From Trueperaceae bacterium (lineage in GTDB: Bacteria; Deinococcota; Deinococci; Deinococcales; Trueperaceae): a stretch of 10,455 nucleotides of DNA. Position 1 is the first letter of the stretch. Every line of letters starts with the position of its first letter. Positions 6,586 through 10,455 of the stretch are shown in pieces. The DNA lies in NCBI GenBank assembly GCA_007121175.1, contig SKMG01000133.1:1-10455 (forward strand). The letters are read 5' to 3'. Both the position numbers and the translations under genes were made by a program. The notes beneath the pieces are model-generated. The model saw nothing but the letters and a program-made list of their open reading frames with translations, searched no databases and was not told the origin of the DNA.

Positions 6586-7554
6586 CTAGGCTGGGACGTC
6601 GACCGGGAGCGGCGTCGGAGCGCCTTGCACGGCCAGCCATCGCTCGGCCGCCATCGCCGCGCGCGTGCCGGCGCCGACGCTGGTCGAGAGTTGCCGGTAG
6701 ACCTCGTCGGACACGTCACCCGCTGCGAAGATCCCCTCTAGGCTGGTGTAGATCTCGTCGCGGACGTCGACGTAGCCGGAGTCGCGCAGCCGCACCACAC
6801 CCTCGAGGTAGCTGGTGTTCGGCTCGTGACCGATGTAGATGAACACCCCGTCGGCTTCGAGGCTGCCGCCCTCGCCGGTCACCACGTCGCGCGTGCGGAC
6901 GCCGATCACCTGATCGTCTTCGCCGAGCACTTCCTCGATGACGGTGTTCCACGCGAAGCGCATCTTGGGGTTGGCGAATGCTCGCGTCTGCGCGACCTTG
7001 TTGGCGCGGAGCTCTTCGCGTCGGTGGATCACGGTGACCGTGTCTGCGAACTTCGTGAGGAAGCCGCCCTCCTCGACCGCCGCGTCGCCGCCACCGACGA
7101 CGACGACGCGCTTGCCGCGGTAGAAGAAGCCGTCGCAGGTGGCGCAGGTGGAGACGCCGCGGCCGTAGAACTCGTCCTCTCCAGGCACTCCGAGCCGCTT
7201 CGGCGTCGCGCCGCTCGCGATGATCACCGCCTTAGCGAGGTACTCGGTCTCGAAGCCGCGGACCAAGAAGCCTTCGGGGACGGGTTCGAGGCGCTGAACC
7301 TCGTCCATCACCACCCGCGCGCCGAACCTCTCGGCTTGCCTGAGCATCCGCTGCGCCAGTTCGGGTCCGGAGATCGGCTCGTCGAAGCCCGGGTAGTTCT
7401 CGACCTCTTCGGTCTGGGCGATCTGCCCACCGGGGAGGCCGCGCTCGAGGACGATGGTATCGAGCTGGCCACGACCGGTGTAGATGGCCGCCGTGAGTCC
7501 GGCGGGGCCGCCGCCGATGATGACGATGTCGCTCTGCACGCGTTCGGTGGACAT
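6586..7554 (-). CDS. trxB: Thioredoxin reductase (NADPH, FAD)
   Basis: This 322-residue cytoplasmic flavoprotein transfers electrons from NADPH through FAD to thioredoxin. The FAD-binding [16 protein letters not shown] lies at 14-29, the redox-active CATC at 137-140 and the NADPH-binding GGGDAAVEE at 154-162, with HRRE..RA at 177-184 reading the 2'-phosphate. The C-terminal FAD motif [10 protein letters not shown] (274-283) is followed by [11 protein letters not shown]. Length and motif order are normal for low-molecular-weight bacterial TrxB. The run from [12 protein letters not shown] to [12 protein letters not shown] closely resembles what I recall of Deinococcus TrxB. AAGGAG (7561-7566) ends 6 bases before the ATG at 7554, fixing the start. 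The gene is transcribed divergently from the LOV-EAL gene and has its own extended -10 promoter. A ferredoxin-NADP reductase paralogue is excluded by CATC. Confidence 0.96.
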   Translation of the reverse strand: MSTERVQSDIVIIGGGPAGLTAAIYTGRGQLDTIVLERGLPGGQIAQTEEVENYPGFDEPISGPELAQRMLRQAERFGARVVMDEVQRLEPVPEGFLVRGFETEYLAKAVIIASGATPKRLGVPGEDEFYGRGVSTCATCDGFFYRGKRVVVVGGGDAAVEEGGFLTKFADTVTVIHRREELRANKVAQTRAFANPKMRFAWNTVIEEVLGEDDQVIGVRTRDVVTGEGGSLEADGVFIYIGHEPNTSYLEGVVRLRDSGYVDVRDEIYTSLEGIFAAGDVSDEVYRQLSTSVGAGTRAAMAAERWLAVQGAPTPLPVDVPA

Positions 7555-7577
7555 GAGGCACTCCTTCTGGCGTTCGT

Positions 7578-7586
7578 ATCGTAGCA
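7578..7586 (-). promoter_or_regulatory. Extended -10 promoter of trxB
   Basis: On the minus strand TGCTACGAT (7586 down to 7578) is an extended -10 element, TG-N-TACGAT. Transcription would start near 7571, giving a leader of about 17 bases that contains the AAGGAG site. Nothing like a -35 consensus lies 17-18 bases upstream; the TG extension or an activator could compensate. Confidence 0.55.
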
Positions 7587-7615
7587 GAGGCCGGGCTGCC
7601 GCTCCGGTCGCCGTC

Positions 7616-7634
7616 GATACCCGAGGAGGGTATC
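7616..7634. promoter_or_regulatory. Palindromic candidate operator GATACCC-N5-GGGTATC
   Basis: Two perfect 7-base inverted arms (7616-7622 and 7628-7634) surround the 5-base spacer GAGGA. The centre lies about 54 bases upstream of the inferred trxB transcription start, a position suited to an activator or to a shared regulator of the divergent genes. No run of T follows, so it is unlikely to be a terminator. The binding protein is unknown. Confidence 0.4.
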
Positions 7635-7712
7635 ACAGGTCGCGCTTCTCACGTGGTCTTCATCACAATCGCCGCGACTCTGCGACCTTTGCCACGGATA
7701 ACCTGCGGCGCG

Positions 7713-7730
7713 GATGATAACTTCATCATC
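7713..7730. promoter_or_regulatory. Inverted repeat GATGAT-N6-ATCATC and nearby -10-like GATAAC
   Basis: GATGAT (7713-7718) and ATCATC (7725-7730) form an 18-base inverted repeat that overlaps GATAAC (7716-7721), a possible -10 box for the LOV-EAL gene. TTGCCA at 7689-7694 is a possible -35, at 18 bases from GATGAT or 21 from GATAAC. A second GATAAC lies at 7697-7702. It could be an operator over the promoter, but the evidence is thin. Confidence 0.25.
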
Positions 7731-7746
7731 GGAAGGGCGTGGGTTG

Positions 7747-7822
7747 GAGCGCGGTTGCGATCCCGACGGGTTGGGAGGCCCTGGGAACGACGCGCTCCGC
7801 GGGAGGAACGCAACCGTGGCTC
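7747..7822 (+). promoter_or_regulatory. Possible structured mRNA leader of the LOV-EAL gene
   Basis: Bases 7747-7759 (GAGCGCGGTTGCG) can pair with 7809-7822 in a 13-pair stem with one G.U pair and one bulged G. Inside the closed loop, CCC-GAC-GGG (7762-7770) and CTCC-GCG-GGAG (7795-7805) can form two short hairpins, giving a multibranch shape. The structure ends 42 bases before ATG 7865. I could not match it to any riboswitch class I know, including c-di-GMP-I and -II. GC-rich DNA makes chance pairing easy, so this is a candidate only; if translation starts at GTG 7739 the region is coding instead. Confidence 0.3.
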
Positions 7823-7864
7823 GAAACGGCTGCGCGGCTCCGCCCCCGACGTGACGACGACGCC

Positions 7865-10081
7865 ATGGACGAGCCGCTCAGCGCCGCAATGCCGACCGAT
7901 CGAGCACGCCTCAAGGCGGTGCGCGAGCGGGTGCTGTCGGGCTTCCGCGACGCTGATAGCGGGAGCGACGAACTGGTGGCGGTGCTGCAGACGGTGCTCG
8001 CGGGCGAGAGCTTCAGCGTCAGCGATGTGCGCCGAATAGGCCAGCCGATCGTGTTCGTGAGCGACGGCTTCCAGGCGCTCACCGGCTTTCGTCGCGAGGA
8101 AGCCGTCGGGCGCGACCTGGGCTTCTTGATGCGCGCCGACACCGACCAGGACGAGGCTCGTGAGGTGCGTGAGGCGGTGCGCGAGGGTCGCGCTGCGACC
8201 GCCCTGGTGCGCTGCTACCGGCGCGATGGCAGCCTCTTCTGGAACGAGCAGCGACACTACCCCGTCAAGGACCCGCACGGCCGAGTCGCGCACCTCGTGG
8301 TCGTCCAGCGTGACGTCACCGAGTTGGTCCATGCCCGCAGCGCACACGAGGTGGCGCGTCAGCTCGCCTCGAGCCTCGGAGGCGAAGGTGCGTTCTTCAG
8401 CTACGGAGCGATCCTCGACGGCGACGGCGGCAGCCGCATCGGTTGGGCGCACGAGAGCGTCGCCGCCGTCCTCGGCTTCACGCCTGCCGAGCTGCACGAG
8501 CGTGAACTCCTCGAGCTGATCGTGCCCGAGGACCGCGAGGCCGCCCGTGCGCGCTTGCTGGCGCTCCGCGACGAAGGAGGCTCTCGGCGCGACCGCTACC
8601 GCATGCTGAACGCCGAGGGGCGCGTGCGGTGGGTCGAGGACTTCGCCGCCGTCTCATGGAGCGCCAAGGAGGCCGGGTTGGTCGCCATCCACGGTGTGGT
8701 GCGCGACGTGAGCGCCGAGCGCCTGAAGCGGCTCGAGGTCGGCGGAGTCGATGCCGTCACCGGGCTCCCCACCGTCGGCGTGCTCGTCGACCGGCTCGAC
8801 CAGGCCATCCGACAGGCGCGACGCTACGGCGGTGTGGCGGGGCTGGTGGTCGTAGAACTCGACCACTTCGATTTCGTGCACCGGACCATGGACCCGCGGC
8901 GCGCCGAACGCCTGTTGCGCGAGGCGGCGCGGCGGCTCCAGCGGGCCTTGCGGCGCTCGGATACGCTCGCGCTGTTGCGCGAGAGCTGCTTCGCGGTGGT
9001 CCTGCCCGATCTCGCCGATGCCGAGGCCGCCGTGCCGGTGGTCGAGAAACTGCTCGCCTGGGTCGCGCGTCCCTTCGAAGACGGCAGCCTGCGCGTCGAG
9101 CTCTCAGCCAGCGCCGGCGTCGCGCTCGCGCCGGCAGACGGACGACGGCCCGAGGTGCTGCGCGAACGGGCCGAGTTCGCCTTGCAGCGCGCCCGTACGG
9201 CGGGCGGTTCTCGCTTCGCGTTCGCCGACGATGCGCTCGAGCGGGCCGCCGAGGCGAGGATCGACTTCGAGCGCGAGCTACGCCGTGCGTTCGCCGAGAA
9301 CCAGTTGGTGCTCCACTACCAGCCGCGCATACGCTTCTCGGATGCGAGCACTCGAGCCGTGGAGGCGCTGGTGCGCTGGCGTCATCCCGAGCGCGGACTG
9401 CTGCTGCCAGACGAGTTCCTCGCAGGCCTCTACCGCGCCCGCATGGGCGACACGCTGTTCGAGTGGGTGCTGGAGCAGGCGGTCGCGCAGGCGGCGGCTT
9501 GGCGCGAGTGCGGCGACACCCGCCGGGTTTCGGTCAACGTCGGTCCCGAGACCCTCGTGCACCGAGAGTTCAGCCAGCTGGTCCGGTCGGCCTTGGAGCG
9601 TCATCAGCTGCACCCGGGCCTGCTCGAGCTCGAACTCCACGAGAACACCGGCGTGCTGGCGTTCGAAAGGGGGGTCGACCAGCTCACGGCGGTTCGCCGT
9701 CACGGCGTCACGGTGGCCTTGGACGACTTCGGAACCGCTGCGACCAACCTGACGCAGCTGCGTCTCCTGCCGGTCGATACGCTGAAGATCGACCGCTCCT
9801 TCGTGGCTCGCGTCGGCGACGGTGCGGACCCGGGCGACGTCGAACTGCTGCGCGCAATGGTGGGTATCGGGCATGGGCTCGGCCTCTGCGTCGTCGCCGA
9901 GGGCATCGAGACCACCGTTCAGCGCGAGCGGGTGCAGGCGATGGACGTCGACGAGGGGCAGGGCTTCCTGTTCAGCCACGCCGTGCCCGCCGAGCTGATC
10001 GACGCCGCCACCGCGGCTCCGCCGAGCGTGCTGCGCTCGCTCTCCGTTCCGATCCGCTCCCGGCCCGTGCAGGCGTCCTGA
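7865..10081 (+). CDS. LOV/PAS-PAS-GGDEF-EAL c-di-GMP phosphodiesterase
   Basis: The 738-residue protein is a probable sensor-controlled cyclic-di-GMP phosphodiesterase. Domains: LOV-type PAS (about 40-155), second PAS (170-285, with VRWVED at 254-259), degenerate GGDEF (293-455), EAL (about 465-715). The first PAS keeps LOV features (IVFVSDGFQALTGF, FWN at 125-127, VVVQRDVTE with Q148), but the GRNCRFLQ segment reads GRDLGFLM at 82-89, so the photoactive Cys is Leu85. The GGDEF motif is RESCF (372-376), the metal site reads ELDHF and the guanine-binding Asn is His, so cyclase activity is unlikely; an RxxD I-site (R363, D366) remains. The EAL domain keeps E500 (EAL), N558, ELHE (590-593), D620-D621, K641, E679 and Q699, so it is probably active. 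No membrane segment is seen, so the protein is likely cytoplasmic. ATG 7865 lacks a clear ribosome binding site; ATG 7889 and GTG 7739 are alternatives. Confidence 0.9.
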   Translation: MDEPLSAAMPTDRARLKAVRERVLSGFRDADSGSDELVAVLQTVLAGESFSVSDVRRIGQPIVFVSDGFQALTGFRREEAVGRDLGFLMRADTDQDEAREVREAVREGRAATALVRCYRRDGSLFWNEQRHYPVKDPHGRVAHLVVVQRDVTELVHARSAHEVARQLASSLGGEGAFFSYGAILDGDGGSRIGWAHESVAAVLGFTPAELHERELLELIVPEDREAARARLLALRDEGGSRRDRYRMLNAEGRVRWVEDFAAVSWSAKEAGLVAIHGVVRDVSAERLKRLEVGGVDAVTGLPTVGVLVDRLDQAIRQARRYGGVAGLVVVELDHFDFVHRTMDPRRAERLLREAARRLQRALRRSDTLALLRESCFAVVLPDLADAEAAVPVVEKLLAWVARPFEDGSLRVELSASAGVALAPADGRRPEVLRERAEFALQRARTAGGSRFAFADDALERAAEARIDFERELRRAFAENQLVLHYQPRIRFSDASTRAVEALVRWRHPERGLLLPDEFLAGLYRARMGDTLFEWVLEQAVAQAAAWRECGDTRRVSVNVGPETLVHREFSQLVRSALERHQLHPGLLELELHENTGVLAFERGVDQLTAVRRHGVTVALDDFGTAATNLTQLRLLPVDTLKIDRSFVARVGDGADPGDVELLRAMVGIGHGLGLCVVAEGIETTVQRERVQAMDVDEGQGFLFSHAVPAELIDAATAAPPSVLRSLSVPIRSRPVQAS

Positions 10082-10095
10082 GGTACGCTCTCCTC

Positions 10096-10103
10096 GGAGG
10101 GAG
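10096..10103 (+). promoter_or_regulatory. Ribosome binding site of the M3 peptidase gene
   Basis: GGAGGGAG at 10096-10103 is a strong Shine-Dalgarno match; its GGAGG core ends 8 bases before ATG 10109, fixing the start. TACGCT at 10084-10089, just past the stop of the preceding gene, could be a -10 box, but no -35 is evident. Confidence 0.6.
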
Positions 10104-10108
10104 CCTGC

Positions 10109-10455
10109 ATGCCCGATCTGGGAGCGAACCCGCTGTGCTCGCGTGCAGAGCGCATCGCCTTCGGCAATGTCACGCCCGAGCACGTCGCGAGCGCCATCGA
10201 GCACGGCGTCGCCGAAGCCGACGAGGCGTTCGGTGCACTGCTGGAACAGCCGGGGAGACGGAGTTACGCCAACACTGTCGAGCCGCTCGACGCCCTGCTC
10301 GAGCGCGTCTCGCGCGTCTACGGGTACGCCCGTCACCTGACCAACGTGCGCTCGACACCGGAGCTGCGCGTCGCCTTCGCACGCGTCGAACCGCTCTACA
10401 AGGGCTTCTGTTCGCGCGTGGCGGCGCATCCGGGCCTCTACCGGGCGCTACGGGC
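10109..10455 (+). CDS. M3-family metallopeptidase, oligopeptidase A-like (5' part)
   Basis: The first 115 codons are present and the gene runs off the window end; the full protein should be about 670-700 residues. The N-terminus matches the helical lid of M3 oligopeptidases (PrlC/OpdA, Dcp): NPL near residue 7, then FGNVTPEHVASAIEHGVAEA, SYANTVEPLDALLERVSRVY, HLTNVRSTPELRVAFARVEP and ALR near the end. These parallel the family's PEHVxPAI, TWENTVEPL and HLNAVxNSPELR segments. The zinc-binding HEXXH would lie far downstream and cannot be checked. The expected role is cytoplasmic degradation of short peptides. The gene lies 27 bases after the LOV-EAL stop on the same strand, so co-transcription is possible, though a strong ribosome binding site and a TACGCT box suggest it may also be expressed alone. 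Confidence 0.88.
   Translation, partial: MPDLGANPLCSRAERIAFGNVTPEHVASAIEHGVAEADEAFGALLEQPGRRSYANTVEPLDALLERVSRVYGYARHLTNVRSTPELRVAFARVEPLYKGFCSRVAAHPGLYRALR

Larger units (their letters stand above)
7555..7864. other. 310-base divergent intergenic region trxB / LOV-EAL gene
   Basis: No credible gene is seen here. The trxB-proximal side holds a ribosome binding site and extended -10 promoter. The middle holds a 19-base palindrome (7616-7634), an AGGTCGC (7637-7643) / GCGACCT (7682-7688) inverted pair and a GATGAT-N6-ATCATC element (7713-7730). The side next to the LOV-EAL gene holds a strong stem (7747-7822). The frame of the LOV-EAL gene is open back to GTG 7739, but its third codon positions there are less GC-rich (about 74% by hand count) and the encoded residues look unlike a domain. 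Confidence 0.6.

Noticed and set aside
5277..6719. Long minus-strand open frame (480 codons) opposite the SPOR gene
   Set aside because: The Ser/Gly-rich low-complexity product mirrors the repetitive Pro/Glu linker codons on the plus strand. No ribosome binding site or domain was seen.
7739..7864. N-terminal extension of the LOV-EAL protein to GTG 7739
   Set aside because: GGAAGG (7731-7736) is only 2 bases from this GTG. The residues are not domain-like, GC at third codon positions is lower than in the body, and the strong stem lies here. It cannot be fully excluded.
1..10455. tRNA, rRNA, CRISPR array, insertion sequence or defence/toxin-antitoxin system
   Set aside because: I looked for regularly spaced repeats, transposase-like motifs, terminal repeats and tRNA-like TTCGA loops in the gaps and found none. 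The mazG gene here is the NTP pyrophosphohydrolase and is not accompanied by mazEF.

Overview
This GC-rich (roughly 70% G+C by eye) bacterial window is densely packed with genes. The translated thioredoxin reductase resembles, from memory and not from a search, those of Deinococcota. A TAnnnT box sits 7 bases before the mazG ATG, as in leaderless Deinococcus-type promoters. I therefore suggest Deinococcota, possibly the Truepera side, as the source; this is an inference. No mobile element, tRNA, rRNA or CRISPR array is visible.

Left part (1-3172, all +): the C-terminal end of a PgeF/YfiH-family (laccase-domain) protein, then a tightly coupled trio of mazG (NTP pyrophosphohydrolase), a CoA-diphosphatase-type Nudix hydrolase and a 2-phosphoglycerate kinase. 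The trio is joined by 4-base start/stop overlaps. The kinase is unusual in carrying three ATP-cone-like regulatory modules in a row before its P-loop domain. The theme is removal or sensing of nucleotides and related metabolites.

Middle (3269-6525, all +): a BcrA-type ABC ATPase and its six-helix ABC-2 permease overlap by 4 bases. Fifteen bases later comes a secreted protein with a SPOR domain at its mature N-terminus, a long acidic Pro/Glu/Ala linker and an unrecognised C-terminal region. A GC-rich hairpin separates it from the convergent trxB gene (6586-7554, -).

Right part (7555-10455): the 310-base divergent spacer holds an extended -10 promoter for trxB, a 7+5+7 palindrome, other inverted and direct repeats, and a long stem (7747-7822) that may be a structured mRNA leader. 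It precedes a LOV/PAS-PAS-GGDEF-EAL protein. In that protein the LOV photoactive cysteine is leucine and the GGDEF motif is RESCF, while the EAL phosphodiesterase residues look intact. It is therefore best read as a sensor-controlled c-di-GMP phosphodiesterase whose sensor cannot do standard LOV photochemistry. The window ends in the first 115 codons of an M3-family (oligopeptidase A-like) metallopeptidase.

The most notable items are the Cys-less LOV-EAL protein with its possible structured leader, and the triple-ATP-cone 2-phosphoglycerate kinase. I see no defence system or clearly new multi-gene system here.
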